From Thermoanaerobaculia bacterium (GTDB lineage: Bacteria; Acidobacteriota; Thermoanaerobaculia; Multivoradales; Multivoraceae): DNA of 64,000 bases. The stretch spans positions 1-64,000 of the forward strand of contig JAJDUI010000024.1 in the NCBI GenBank assembly GCA_022826745.1, read 5' to 3'. The notes under the pieces are model-generated. The model searched no databases. It worked only from the letters and a program-made list of their open reading frames with translations, and had not been told where the DNA came from. The position numbers were made by a program, and so were the translations under genes. Shown here piece after piece: positions 30,028-39,387 of the stretch (position 1 is its first letter; every line of letters starts with the position of its first letter).

Positions 30028-33000
30028 CTAGCGGCTCGAGGAAGGCGGGCTGAAGGGTGTTTCCGGGCCGACGATCCTTGTCAGCCACTGCTCGCGGTAG
30101 GCGTCGAGTTCCGGTGTCCGCGGATAGCTCTCGCCCGGTGCGAACGGGTAGCCGGACATTGCCTGGAAGGGCAGGGGCAGGTTGCTGTCCGCCTTCCAGG
30201 TGTTACGGTCGGCGTCCTTGTCCCAGCCGAAGCTCTCCAGGAACACGGTGCGGGAGTAGCCCGGCGCGGGCGGCGGCAGCTCCCGGGCGTCGAAGAGGAC
30301 GCGGATCTCGTCGCCGGGGCCGATCACGACCTGGCGGTCGTCGACGTCGTCGAGCAACTCGCGGACGTCGCCGAAGCGCGTGTAGTGGCCGGGGAACGGC
30401 AGCCACAGGGACTCGGTGCTCGTGCGTTGGTAGTCGAACAGGTGCGGGCCGTTGGGGGCAGGCCGGGTCGGGGCGGAGAATCCGCGGTACGAGAGGTCGG
30501 CGCTCGCCGCGTTCAGACGGGCCTGGACGACGACATCGTCTCCGTCGACGGCGCCCGGTTCCGTGCTCCAGGCGACCCGGTCCCAATGCAGCCAGCGGGT
30601 GGTCACGATCCGGAGCCTGCTGGCGCCCGCCGGCAGCGGCGGGGTGTCGACGACCATCGTCTTCGTCTTGCCGGGGGAAAAGCCCATCGGATCGAGCAGG
30701 GTCCGCCAGCCGTCCCCTGTCTCGACCTCGAGCCGGGTCATCACCATCTCCAGGTCGCCGTGCTCCACCGCCTGGGCGATGGCGAGGTTCAGGCTCGCAT
30801 CGGCGGGAAACACCCAGCCGTCGAGCCACAGCCGCACCGGTTTGCCGGGTGCTTCGCCGAGGTCGAAGGTGAACGTCCAGGGCTCGGCGGCGTGGCCCTG
30901 GAAGCGCGAGCGCCGGTAGCCGTCGGCGTAGACCTCGTCGCGGACCCGGACGCGCCCCGTCACGTCGCGGCCGCGGCCGTCCGTGGCCTGGACCACGGGC
31001 CGGATGTTCGCGCCGGCGACGACCTCGTCGGGCGGGCGGCCGACGTGTCCCCGGCCCGGAACGATCCGGAGGTTGCTCGCCACTTCCACGCCTTCGCGAT
31101 GGTCGACCACCCAGAGCCGCACCCGGTCGATGTAAGCGGCCTCCCACAGCTCCTCGGTGATCCGCAGGTCGTAGAAGCCGTCGCGCGTCCGGGCGCCGTC
31201 GACCCGCACGAGCTCGTCCGGGTCGTAACCGTTCCAGACGCCGTCGGCGAGCGGCATGCCGAGCGGCGCGCCCCACAGCAGGTCGGTGACGAAGGTGACC
31301 TTCTCGCCGTCCCAGGTGTAGAGGAAAGGACAGCTGCCCTTGAGCACCTGCTCCTCGACGATCGTCATGTTCTCGCCCGGATCGAGGCGGTTCTGCGGCA
31401 CGCCGTTGGCCCAGACGACGCGGACCAGGTCGGGCCGGCGGCGGTTGCCGAGGCCGATGTGGGTGACCGGCCGGTCGACCTCGATGTACTGGTAGGCGCG
31501 CTCCGACTTGACTTCGATCGTCGTGCCGCGGCCGAAGATGTTGTTCTTCTGGTTGCCGATGTCGAGGCCGACCAGGCGAACTCGCAGCCAGTTGTTCTCG
31601 GAGCCGTTCAGGTTTTCGATCCGGTAGAGGCCGGAGGCGCCCGCGGCGATCAGATCCTGGTCGCCGTCGTCGTCCAGATCCTCGGCCCGCACGGCGCTGA
31701 AGCCGGCGTCGCGGGGCAGCCCGGTGACCTGGGCGAGCTGGAACTCGAGCGCCTCCGGTCCCGATTCGGAGGTCTGGGTCAGGACCCGCAGCTCGCCGTC
31801 GGCGACCAGGGCCAGGTCGCGGCGGCCGTCGTTGTCGGCGTCGAGCAGGGCCAGGTCGGTGGCGCCTTCGGGCAGGGCGACCGATTCCGGGGTCAACGGG
31901 AAGGGGGCGAGCGCGCCGTTCTCGCCGGCCTTCAGGATGGCCGTGGAAGCGCCGGCGAGCACGAACTCGGGGACCCCGTCGCGGTCGAGGTCGGCGGTGC
32001 GGACGACGCGTACCGGCGTCCCGGTCGCGAGCGCGGGCTCGGAGTCGTCGCCGAGCAGCCGGCCGACGAGCCTTCCCAGCAAGTTCCCCTCGGGTGCGGG
32101 AGGCGTCCTCTCGGCAAACCGTCCCTGTCGGAGGTTGTCCAGCCAGAGGACGCCGGTGTCGTGCGCCAGCAGCAGATCCGTGTCGCCGTCGCGGTCGGCG
32201 TCGGTGGCCTGAAGGTGATGGAAGCGTCGCGGTTCGACCTGCGGCAGCGCCTTGCCTCCCAGGGCCTCGAGCGGGCCTTCGAAGACCCCTTCGCCGGACA
32301 CGTTCCGCAGCAGATCGGGCCCGCCGCCGGCTCGCGCCACCGCGAGGTCGAGATCGCCGTCGCTGTCGAAATCGATCAGGTCCGCGGCGTCCACGGCGAA
32401 CGGCTCTGCCAGGAAGCGGTCGCTCGTGTCCCCGAACCGGGGAGTGTCGGCCGAGGCGTCGACCTGCCAGACGGTGAGAGGATCGCCGACGGCGACCAGG
32501 TCGAGCCGCCGGTCGTTGTCGGCGTCACCGACAACCAGTAACCGGGCGTCCGTTTCCGGGGCCGTGCCCGAGGCCGCGAGACCGGCGGAGGCACGCCGCA
32601 ACTGAAGCCGCGGGAGTCCCGTCTCCGAGCCCGTCGCGGCGGCCGCCCACGCGATGTCGGGCCGGTCGTCGCCGTCGAAGTCCGCGACTTCGAGCGCGCG
32701 CCCGGCGGCGGCCGCGTTGTCGATGCGGGCAGCCTGGAAACGGACCGGGAGCGCCGGTCCGAAGTCCTCGATCGGCGACTCGTCGACGAAGCGCTCGACC
32801 GGAATGCCGGGGATGTTCGTGTAGACCTCGGCCAGGCTGCTGCGCCATCCGGCCGTGGCCACGAGGACGTTCCTGAGCCGGGGCGCGGAGCTCCGGCGGG
32901 CGCTTTCGAGTTCGTCGGCTTCCAGTGCGTCGAGGACCTCCTCGACCAGCCGTTCCGCGGTCGGGTGGGCCTGCCAGATCAGTTCCCGGACACGGAGGTA

Positions 33001-33603
33001 GTCGTCGCTGGCGCGGCCGCGGTCGCCGTCTTCGAGGGCGGCGGCTCCGCTCAACAGCAGGACGACCAGGTTGTCGGGCCGCAGGTTTCGGAGCCGTTCG
33101 ACCGCGGTTCGCCGATCGGCTTCGGCCTCGGCGCCGTCCATGATCTCGGCGTGCTGGAAGAGGGCGTATTGCTTCTCGGGATCGTCGGGCTCGGCCCGGG
33201 CGGAGCGGCGGTAATAGGCCAGCGCCTCTTCGTTGCTGCCGGCGCCCGCGCTGAGAATGGCGGCGCGGATCAGCAACAGATCGCCCCGGTCGCCGCCCAG
33301 TTCCAGCGCGCGGTCGATGGCGGCGAGCGCCTCGTCCTTCCGGTCCTGCCGCAGCAGCGCGACGGCCAGGTTGGCGTGACCGAGAGGCTCGTCGGGCACG
33401 AGGTCGATCAGCTCCCGGTAGGTGCTCTCGGCCTCGACCTCGCGCTCGTTCTCGAGCTGCGCGTAGCCGATGCCGTGGAGCCGCACCTGCTCCTCGGTCG
33501 GCTGCGCGGCGGCGGTTGCCGTCACCGCGACGGCGAGTCCGGCCGCCAACGCCGCCAGGAGGGGGCGGGAACGCCTGCGATCAATGGCCGGCGAGTACTC
33601 CAT
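30028..33603 (-). CDS. Secreted TPR / FG-GAP / ASPIC-UnbV protein (CRTAC1-like)
   Basis: A 1,191-aa exported protein (signal peptide about 1-35, RPLLAALAAGLAVAVTATAA). TPR-type helices about 40-260; a series of FG-GAP/VCBS calcium-type repeats about 300-660 (e.g. DFDGDDRPDIAW, DNDRRLDLVAVGD, DFDSDGDLDLAVA, DLDDDGDQDLIAAG); then the ASPIC/UnbV domain about 665-745 (IGLGNRRRPDLVRVVWANGV). A long C-terminal region (about 760-1,191) is beta-rich and unassigned. I start at the ATG at 33603, where the signal peptide begins. It lies 8 bases after vapC. Function unknown; likely extracellular or periplasmic. Confidence 0.85.
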   Translation of the reverse strand: MEYSPAIDRRRSRPLLAALAAGLAVAVTATAAAQPTEEQVRLHGIGYAQLENEREVEAESTYRELIDLVPDEPLGHANLAVALLRQDRKDEALAAIDRALELGGDRGDLLLIRAAILSAGAGSNEEALAYYRRSARAEPDDPEKQYALFQHAEIMDGAEAEADRRTAVERLRNLRPDNLVVLLLSGAAALEDGDRGRASDDYLRVRELIWQAHPTAERLVEEVLDALEADELESARRSSAPRLRNVLVATAGWRSSLAEVYTNIPGIPVERFVDESPIEDFGPALPVRFQAARIDNAAAAGRALEVADFDGDDRPDIAWAAAATGSETGLPRLQLRRASAGLAASGTAPETDARLLVVGDADNDRRLDLVAVGDPLTVWQVDASADTPRFGDTSDRFLAEPFAVDAADLIDFDSDGDLDLAVARAGGGPDLLRNVSGEGVFEGPLEALGGKALPQVEPRRFHHLQATDADRDGDTDLLLAHDTGVLWLDNLRQGRFAERTPPAPEGNLLGRLVGRLLGDDSEPALATGTPVRVVRTADLDRDGVPEFVLAGASTAILKAGENGALAPFPLTPESVALPEGATDLALLDADNDGRRDLALVADGELRVLTQTSESGPEALEFQLAQVTGLPRDAGFSAVRAEDLDDDGDQDLIAAGASGLYRIENLNGSENNWLRVRLVGLDIGNQKNNIFGRGTTIEVKSERAYQYIEVDRPVTHIGLGNRRRPDLVRVVWANGVPQNRLDPGENMTIVEEQVLKGSCPFLYTWDGEKVTFVTDLLWGAPLGMPLADGVWNGYDPDELVRVDGARTRDGFYDLRITEELWEAAYIDRVRLWVVDHREGVEVASNLRIVPGRGHVGRPPDEVVAGANIRPVVQATDGRGRDVTGRVRVRDEVYADGYRRSRFQGHAAEPWTFTFDLGEAPGKPVRLWLDGWVFPADASLNLAIAQAVEHGDLEMVMTRLEVETGDGWRTLLDPMGFSPGKTKTMVVDTPPLPAGASRLRIVTTRWLHWDRVAWSTEPGAVDGDDVVVQARLNAASADLSYRGFSAPTRPAPNGPHLFDYQRTSTESLWLPFPGHYTRFGDVRELLDDVDDRQVVIGPGDEIRVLFDARELPPPAPGYSRTVFLESFGWDKDADRNTWKADSNLPLPFQAMSGYPFAPGESYPRTPELDAYREQWLTRIVGPETPFSPPSSSR

Positions 33604-33610
33604 GGCTGGG

Positions 33611-34069
33611 CTACCGTGCAGGCTCCTGCAGGGCGTCCGCCGCGTCGAGGGGATTCGCCCAGCGCAGTCCGCCGAAACGGGCAAAGTCCCGGTCGTTCGA
33701 GTACAGCGTGCCGGCATGCTCGATCGCGTACGCGGCGATGTGCGCGTCCGTCGTCAGGTTGGCGCCCACGTTCGCGGCGCGCAGGAGGTCGGACAGGATG
33801 GGCCAGTGGCGGCCGGTAGGCGTCAACAGGACCGCGTTCGGCTGATCCAGCCAGCCCTGCACGTACTCCAGAGCGTCCGCGACCTGCAGGGGCGAGTCGA
33901 ACACCCGGCGGTTCGTCGTCATCCGGACGAAACCCAGGACGCTCGGATAGCAGAGACCGACGTCCGCGGACGACGAGAGCGTGTCGTCCCACCAGGCGCG
34001 CGTACGTGCGTGGAACGGGCTCGTTGCATCCACGGCGTAGACCAGGAGATTGACGTCGGGGACGATCAT
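33611..34069 (-). CDS. vapC: VapC-type PIN ribonuclease toxin
   Basis: A 152-aa PIN-domain protein: DVNLLVYAVD with Asp5 at the N-terminus, and TTDAHIAAYAIEHAG with YSNDRDFARF giving the later acidic residues. The segment YPSVLGFVRMTTNRRVFDSP is the pattern of the VapC subgroup common in mycobacteria, which lacks the usual middle Glu. As a toxin it would cut tRNA or rRNA. Overlaps vapB by 4 bases. Confidence 0.9.
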   Translation of the reverse strand: MIVPDVNLLVYAVDATSPFHARTRAWWDDTLSSSADVGLCYPSVLGFVRMTTNRRVFDSPLQVADALEYVQGWLDQPNAVLLTPTGRHWPILSDLLRAANVGANLTTDAHIAAYAIEHAGTLYSNDRDFARFGGLRWANPLDAADALQEPAR

Positions 34070-34347
34070 CCGCTGGCGCCTGCGCCCCTGAGGCGAGCCT
34101 CGCTTTCGAGCCGCTCGTCTGTTTCCAGCTCGTCCACCACCTGGTTCAGCCGCGCCGCGTCGAAGCCCGGACGAAGGCCGAGTGCGTGCGGCCGTGTCCG
34201 GTACCGCTTCACGCGCGACCTTCCCTCCACTCGCAGGCCCGCGCGCAGCAGCAGGTTGATCACCTGTTTGAGGCTCTTCCCGTCACGCCTTCGCCGCTCC
34301 TCGATCCTGGCGGCAATGTCCTCGTCGATCGTCAGCGTCGTCCGCAT
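34066..34347 (-). CDS. vapB: VapB-type ribbon-helix-helix antitoxin
   Basis: A 93-aa antitoxin: RHH DNA-binding part MRTTLTIDEDIAARIEERRR at the N-terminus, then a toxin-binding tail with HALGLRPGFDAARLNQVVDE. The start is the ATG at 34347 (an in-frame TTG precedes it). It neutralises VapC and presumably represses its own promoter, which lies directly upstream. No ribosome site; see the promoter entry. Confidence 0.88.
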   Translation of the reverse strand: MRTTLTIDEDIAARIEERRRRDGKSLKQVINLLLRAGLRVEGRSRVKRYRTRPHALGLRPGFDAARLNQVVDELETDERLESEARLRGAGASG

Positions 34348-34353
34348 CAACGC

Positions 34354-34382
34354 ACCATAAGGGAGTCTACAGTTGATGTCAA
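34354..34382 (-). promoter_or_regulatory. Strong sigma-70 promoter of vapBC, predicted leaderless
   Basis: On the minus strand: perfect -35 TTGACA (34382-34377), 17-base spacer, -10 TATGGT (34359-34354), then 6 bases to the vapB ATG (34347). A transcript would begin at or near the A of the start codon, so the mRNA would have no leader. The promoter also overlaps where VapB would bind. Confidence 0.7.
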
Positions 34383-34430
34383 TGATGCCAAGGAGCCCCG
34401 CGTCTCGTCGCTTCGGACCCGCGTTTCGCG

Positions 34431-37145
34431 ATGGCGCCCGCGCATAGAGTAGTCGCCGCCGTGACCGCCAAGCGTCTCTACCTGATTGACGGCTACTCGA
34501 CGATCTTCCGCGCCTTCTACGCGATCCGGGGTTTGTCGACGTCGGCGGGCGAGCCGACCAACGCGATCTACGGCTTCATCAACATGCTGCGGAAGCTGCT
34601 GCGCGAGGAAGAGCCGGCACTGCTCGGCATCGCCCTCGATGTCGGACGGGCGACGGTCCGCACCGAGGCGTACGCCGAGTACAAGGCGAACCGGGCCCCC
34701 ATGCCGGAGGATCTGAAGGCGCAGATGCCGGCGATCCGGCGGGCGATCGAGGCCTTTCGCATCCCGATCCTCGAGCTCGAGCGCTACGAGGCGGACGATG
34801 TCCTCGGGACCCTGGGGAGGAAGGCGCAGGACGCGGGCTACGACGTGACGATCGTCAGCGCGGACAAGGATCTGTTCCAGCTCGTGAGCGACCGCGTGTC
34901 GCTGCTCCATACGGGCCGTGAGAAGACCTACGACCCGGCCCTGGTCGAGCAGGACTTCGGGGTGCCGCCGGAGCAGGTCGTCGACGTGCTCGCCCTGGTC
35001 GGGGACAAGGTGGACAACGTGCCCGGCGTCCCCGGCATCGGTCAGAAGGGCGCCCAGACCCTGATCAGGGAGCACGGCAACCTCCAGGCGCTGCTGGAAG
35101 CCGCGTCCGGACTCAAGCGCAAGGCCTACCGCGAGGGGCTGCAGGAACACTCCGACCAGGCTCTCCTTTCCCGGGAGCTGGTCACGATCCACACGGACCT
35201 CGATGTTCCGTTCGAGCCCGAGGCCCTGGAGATGGAAGCCCCGGACTACGAGGCGCTGGCCGACCTCTGCCGCGAGTTCGAGTTCTGGAGCCTGCTCAAG
35301 GAACTCGAGAGCGAGAGCGGCGGTCCGGAGATCGAGCCCGCCGTCGTCCTGGACTCCGTCGAGGCGTTCGAGGCCGCGGCCCTGGAGACGGGACCCCGGG
35401 TTGCCGTCGGCGTCGTGTTCCGGCGCGGCGGCGAACCGGTCGGACTGTCCTTCGCGCCGGTCGGGGGCGCGGTGGACGGAGACGAAGAGGTGACGGTCGG
35501 TCGTGCCGCCTTCGCGGACTTCGGGCTTCCCGGCATGCGGGAAGCCGTGGCGGCGACCCTGCGGGCGTGGTTTGCCGACCCGGATCGGGAGCTGATCGGC
35601 CACGACCTGAAGGAGGTTGTTCGCCTGTGTCCGCATCACGAGGGCCGGCCGGCGGTCGCCGCTCGCCTGGTGGACACGATGCTGATGGCCTACCTGGTCC
35701 ACTCCGCCGTGCGCAGTTTCGGACTGGCGACCGTCGCGCTTGACCGCCTCTTCTACCAGGCGACGACGCCGGCGGACGCGGGCCTCGGCGAACCCGGGGG
35801 TCCGGCTGCGGCGCTGGGCGACGACACCGGGCTACGGGTCTACGCCGCCGAGCAGGCGGTGCTGCCTGCGCTGATCCTCGAGGCGCTCGACGAGCAGTGG
35901 CGGGAGTCACTGGGCGCCCGCGAGGTCTACGAGCGGATCGAGGCGCCCCTGCTGCCGGTCCTCGCGGCGATGGAGGAGGAGGGCATCGAGCTCGACTCCG
36001 GCGTGCTGGCGAGGATGTCCGAGCAACTCCAGCGGGACAGTGACGCCCTGGCCGACGAGATCTTCGAACTCGCGGGCGAACGGTTCAACATTCAGTCGCC
36101 GCCCCAGCTCGGCGTCATCCTGTTCGAGAAGCTCGGGCTGCCGGTGCTCGGCCGCACCCGCAAGACGAAGAAGTACTCGACCGGCGCCGAGGTACTGGAG
36201 CAACTCGCCCAGCGCGGCTTCGACCTGCCCGCCAGGGTGCTTCAGTACCGGGAACTGACCAAGCTCAAGTCGACCTACGTCGACGCGCTGCCACACCTGG
36301 TGGCGGAGGACGGCCGCCTGCACACGCGCTATCACCAGGCGGTGGCGGCCACCGGCCGCCTGTCCTCGCACGATCCGAACCTCCAGAACATCCCGATCCG
36401 CACCGACATCGGCCGCCAGGTGCGCCGCGCCTTCCGGGCCCGCGACGGCTACCGGCTCCTGGTCGCCGACTACAGCCAGATCGAGCTGCGCGTGCTCGCC
36501 CACATCTCGAGCGACGAGGCCCTCGTCGACATCTTCCGCCACGGCGGCGACATCCACCGCTCGACCGCCGCCACCGTGTTCGGCGTGGCGCCCGCCCTGG
36601 TCACCGACGAGCAGCGCCGCGCCTCGAAGACGATCAACTTCGGGATCATCTACGGCATGAGCGCCTTCGGCCTGGCCCGCGCGCTGGGCATCGCCCGCGG
36701 TGAGGCGCAGGCCTTCATCGACGCCTACTTCGAGCGCTTCCCCGGGGTGCGCGCCTACACCGAGCGGACCCTGGCCAGTGCGGAAGAGACACTCCAGGTG
36801 GAGACCCTCTACGGCCGCGTCCGCTACATCCCGGACATCAGGAGCCGCAACCGGGCCGTACGCGAGAACGCCCGCCGGATGGCCGTCAACGCCCGCATCC
36901 AGGGCACCGCCGCCGACCTGCTGAAGCTGGCGATGATCGCCGTCGACCGCCGCCTGCGCGCCGAGCTCGAGGCGGCCCGACTGCTGCTGACCGTCCACGA
37001 CGAGCTGGTACTCGAAGCCCCCGACGAAGAGATCGAGGACCTCTCCGCGCTGGTCCGCGAAGAGATGGAAGGCGTCGCCGACCTCAGCGTGCCCCTGGTC
37101 GTCGACATGGACTCCGGCCCCGACTGGTACGAAGCCAAGGCCTGA
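34431..37145 (+). CDS. polA: DNA polymerase I
   Basis: Repair and primer-removing polymerase, 904 aa. 5'-3' exonuclease domain about 12-300 (LYLIDGYSTIFRAFYA, DVLALVGDKVDNVPGVPGIG); a 3'-5' exonuclease-like domain about 300-490 that has lost the metal-binding acids (VAVGVVFRR where DxE is expected; HDLKEVVRLC where LKYD is expected); polymerase domain with motif A DYSQIELRVLAH, motif B RRASKTINFGIIYGMSAFG and motif C VHDELVLEAP. So it should polymerise and excise but not proofread. A GTG at 34461, behind TAGAGT at 34445-34450, may be the true start. Confidence 0.96.
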   Translation: MAPAHRVVAAVTAKRLYLIDGYSTIFRAFYAIRGLSTSAGEPTNAIYGFINMLRKLLREEEPALLGIALDVGRATVRTEAYAEYKANRAPMPEDLKAQMPAIRRAIEAFRIPILELERYEADDVLGTLGRKAQDAGYDVTIVSADKDLFQLVSDRVSLLHTGREKTYDPALVEQDFGVPPEQVVDVLALVGDKVDNVPGVPGIGQKGAQTLIREHGNLQALLEAASGLKRKAYREGLQEHSDQALLSRELVTIHTDLDVPFEPEALEMEAPDYEALADLCREFEFWSLLKELESESGGPEIEPAVVLDSVEAFEAAALETGPRVAVGVVFRRGGEPVGLSFAPVGGAVDGDEEVTVGRAAFADFGLPGMREAVAATLRAWFADPDRELIGHDLKEVVRLCPHHEGRPAVAARLVDTMLMAYLVHSAVRSFGLATVALDRLFYQATTPADAGLGEPGGPAAALGDDTGLRVYAAEQAVLPALILEALDEQWRESLGAREVYERIEAPLLPVLAAMEEEGIELDSGVLARMSEQLQRDSDALADEIFELAGERFNIQSPPQLGVILFEKLGLPVLGRTRKTKKYSTGAEVLEQLAQRGFDLPARVLQYRELTKLKSTYVDALPHLVAEDGRLHTRYHQAVAATGRLSSHDPNLQNIPIRTDIGRQVRRAFRARDGYRLLVADYSQIELRVLAHISSDEALVDIFRHGGDIHRSTAATVFGVAPALVTDEQRRASKTINFGIIYGMSAFGLARALGIARGEAQAFIDAYFERFPGVRAYTERTLASAEETLQVETLYGRVRYIPDIRSRNRAVRENARRMAVNARIQGTAADLLKLAMIAVDRRLRAELEAARLLLTVHDELVLEAPDEEIEDLSALVREEMEGVADLSVPLVVDMDSGPDWYEAKA

Positions 37146-37150
37146 ATACT

Positions 37151-37200
37151 GGGTGCGCGGGTCCTCTGACCCGCCGCCGCCGAAGGCGGCTATAGGACGC
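37151..37200 (+). repeat. Palindromic intergenic repeat, copy a
   Basis: Fills the gap between the convergent polA and LLM genes. Two hairpins: GCGGGTC-CTCT-GACCCGC (37157-37174) and GCCGCC-GAA-GGCGGC (37176-37190). Same modules as copies b and c; may act as a bidirectional terminator or mRNA 3'-end stabiliser. Confidence 0.7.
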
Positions 37201-37202
37201 GT

Positions 37203-38216
37203 TTACTCCTTCTTGCGCAGCGCCGGAATCACCCGGTCCCCGTACGCCGCCAGCGTCCCCTCCTTGTCGTCGTGCATCAGGTACACGGCGAAGTGGTCCA
37301 CGCCCAGGGCCTTCAGTTCCCGCAGCTTCGCGATGTGGTCCTCCGCCGTGCCGAGCACGCACAACCGGTCGACGATGCCGTCGGGCACGAACTCGGTGTC
37401 CGGGTTGCCGCTGCGGCCGTGGTGGGAGTAGTCGTAGCCCTGGCGCTGGCGGATGTACTCGGCGAGCACGTGCGGCACCTTCGAGTCGTCCTCGCCGTAG
37501 CGCATGACGAGGTCGTGAATGTGGTTGCCGACCATGCCGCCGAACCAGCGCAACTGGTCTCGCTGGTGCGCGATGTCGTCGCCGACATAGGCCGGCGCCA
37601 CCACGCAGACGGTGATCGCGTCCGGGTCGCGGCCCTCGTCTTCGGCCGCGTCGCGCACCGCCTGGAGCGTCCATTCCAGGATCTTCGGGTCGGCCAGTTG
37701 GAGCACGAAGCCGTCGGCATGGCGGCCCACCGTGTCCAGCGCTTTCGGGCCGTAAGCCGCGAACCACACCGGCAACTCGGCGTCCGCCCCCTCGCGCCAG
37801 GGAATCGACACGGAAATGCCGCCCAGGTCCGCCTCACGACCGGCGAACAGCGCCCGGATGACGTTCATCGCGTTCACCGAGGCCGCCAGCGACTCCGGCC
37901 GTCGCCCGATGTAGCGCAGCGCCGAGTCGCCCCGGCCCATCGCGCAGAGCGTGCGTCCCGGGTACATGGAGTCCAGAGTCGCGAACAGCGACGCCAGGAC
38001 CGTGACGTCCCGCGTGCCGGGATTCGTGACCATCGGCCCCACGCCCATCCGCTCCGTGCTCGCCAGGATCCGGGAGAAGATGACGAACGGCTCCGGCCAC
38101 AGCACGTGGGAGTCGAAGAGCCAGCTCTGGTCGAAGCCGTGGCGCTCGGCCATCACGGCGAGTTCGACGACGCGTGAGATCGGCGGGTCCGGCTGAAGGA
38201 CCACGCCGAAGGACAT
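37203..38216 (-). CDS. LLM-class (F420-dependent type) oxidoreductase
   Basis: A 337-aa TIM-barrel protein of the luciferase-like superfamily. Family sequence: MSFGVVLQPDPPISRVVELA, ILASTERMGVGPMVTNPGTR, MGRGDSALRYIGRRPESLAA, WFAAYGPKALDTVGRHADGF. The F420-binding subgroup is suggested by these patterns, but FMN use cannot be ruled out. The substrate is not evident. The start is taken as the ATG at 38216; a GTG at 38237 is an alternative. It follows ald in the same operon. Confidence 0.85.
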   Translation of the reverse strand: MSFGVVLQPDPPISRVVELAVMAERHGFDQSWLFDSHVLWPEPFVIFSRILASTERMGVGPMVTNPGTRDVTVLASLFATLDSMYPGRTLCAMGRGDSALRYIGRRPESLAASVNAMNVIRALFAGREADLGGISVSIPWREGADAELPVWFAAYGPKALDTVGRHADGFVLQLADPKILEWTLQAVRDAAEDEGRDPDAITVCVVAPAYVGDDIAHQRDQLRWFGGMVGNHIHDLVMRYGEDDSKVPHVLAEYIRQRQGYDYSHHGRSGNPDTEFVPDGIVDRLCVLGTAEDHIAKLRELKALGVDHFAVYLMHDDKEGTLAAYGDRVIPALRKKE

Positions 38217-38270
38217 CGGACCGCCGTGTGCGCCCACCGAGGGAGCGTACCAGCGGTCCCGGCTCGCCCG

Positions 38271-39386
38271 TCAGCCGGCCGCTTCCGCCAGGGTCACGTA
38301 CTCGAACCCGTGCGCGCCGGCCACTGCCTCATGGGTCACGTGCCCGTCGACGACGTTGACGCCCGAGGCGAGGGCCGGGTCGCGTCCCGCGGCCTCGCGC
38401 CAGCCGCGGTCGGCGATCTCCAGCGCGTAGGTCATCGTCGCGTTGGTCAGGGCGTAGGTCGAGGTGTGCGGCACGGCGCCCGGCATGTTCGAGACGCAGT
38501 AGTGGACCACGCCCTCCTCGACGTAGCGGGGGTCGCGGTGGGTCGTGGGGCGGCTCGTTTCGGCGCAGCCGCCCTGGTCGACGGCGACGTCGACGAGTGC
38601 GGATCCCGGTTCCATCTCTGCCAGGTGGGCGCGGGTGACGAGGCGTGGTGCGCGGGCGCCGGGGATCAGCACGGAGCAGACGACGAGGTCGGCCGAAGCC
38701 ACCGCGCCCTCGATGTTGGCCGCGTTCGACATCAGCGTCGTGACGTGGCCCTGGACCACGTCCCGCACGTAGCCGAGGCGCAGCGGGTTGATGTCGAGAA
38801 TCGTGACCTCGGCGCCGAGGCCGACGCCGACGACGCAGGCGTTCATGCCGACGACGCCGGCGCCGATGATCGTGATCAGGCCGCGCCGCACGCCGGAGAC
38901 GCCGGGCAGCAGGATGCCCTTGCCGCCGGCCCGCCGTTCCAGGCACGCGGCGCCGGCCTGAATCGAGAGCCGTCCGGCGACTTCCGACATCGGCACCAGC
39001 AGCGGCAGGGTGCCGTCGGCGAGTTGCACGGTCTCGTAACCGATGCCGACGACCCGCCGCTCCAGCAGGCTCGCCGTGAGCTGCTCCGACGCCGCCAGGT
39101 GGAGATAGGTGAAGAGGACCTGCCCCGGCCGCATGCGCTCGAACTCGGCTTCGAGCGGCTCCTTGACCTTGAGGACGAGGTCGGCCCGGGCCCACACGGC
39201 GTCCGCTCCCTCCACGATCGCGGCCCCGGCCGCGCGATACGCGTCGTCCGGGATCGCGCTGCCGACGCCCGCGCCGGCCTCGATCGCCACCTCGTGGCCG
39301 CGGGCTGTGAACGCGGCGACGCCGGCGGGCGTGATCGCGACCCGGTGCTCGTCCGTCTTGATCTCGGTGGGAACGCCGACCCGCAT
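38271..39386 (-). CDS. ald: Alanine dehydrogenase
   Basis: NAD-dependent oxidative deamination of L-alanine to pyruvate and ammonia, or the reverse assimilation. 371 aa. N-terminal signature [20 protein letters not shown], catalytic Lys in DLVLKVKEP and His in [12 protein letters not shown]-binding [20 protein letters not shown]. One base separates it from the selB stop. Its place after NtrY-NtrX links it to nitrogen supply, by inference. Confidence 0.95.
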   Translation of the reverse strand: MRVGVPTEIKTDEHRVAITPAGVAAFTARGHEVAIEAGAGVGSAIPDDAYRAAGAAIVEGADAVWARADLVLKVKEPLEAEFERMRPGQVLFTYLHLAASEQLTASLLERRVVGIGYETVQLADGTLPLLVPMSEVAGRLSIQAGAACLERRAGGKGILLPGVSGVRRGLITIIGAGVVGMNACVVGVGLGAEVTILDINPLRLGYVRDVVQGHVTTLMSNAANIEGAVASADLVVCSVLIPGARAPRLVTRAHLAEMEPGSALVDVAVDQGGCAETSRPTTHRDPRYVEEGVVHYCVSNMPGAVPHTSTYALTNATMTYALEIADRGWREAAGRDPALASGVNVVDGHVTHEAVAGAHGFEYVTLAEAAG

Positions 39387-39387
39387 G

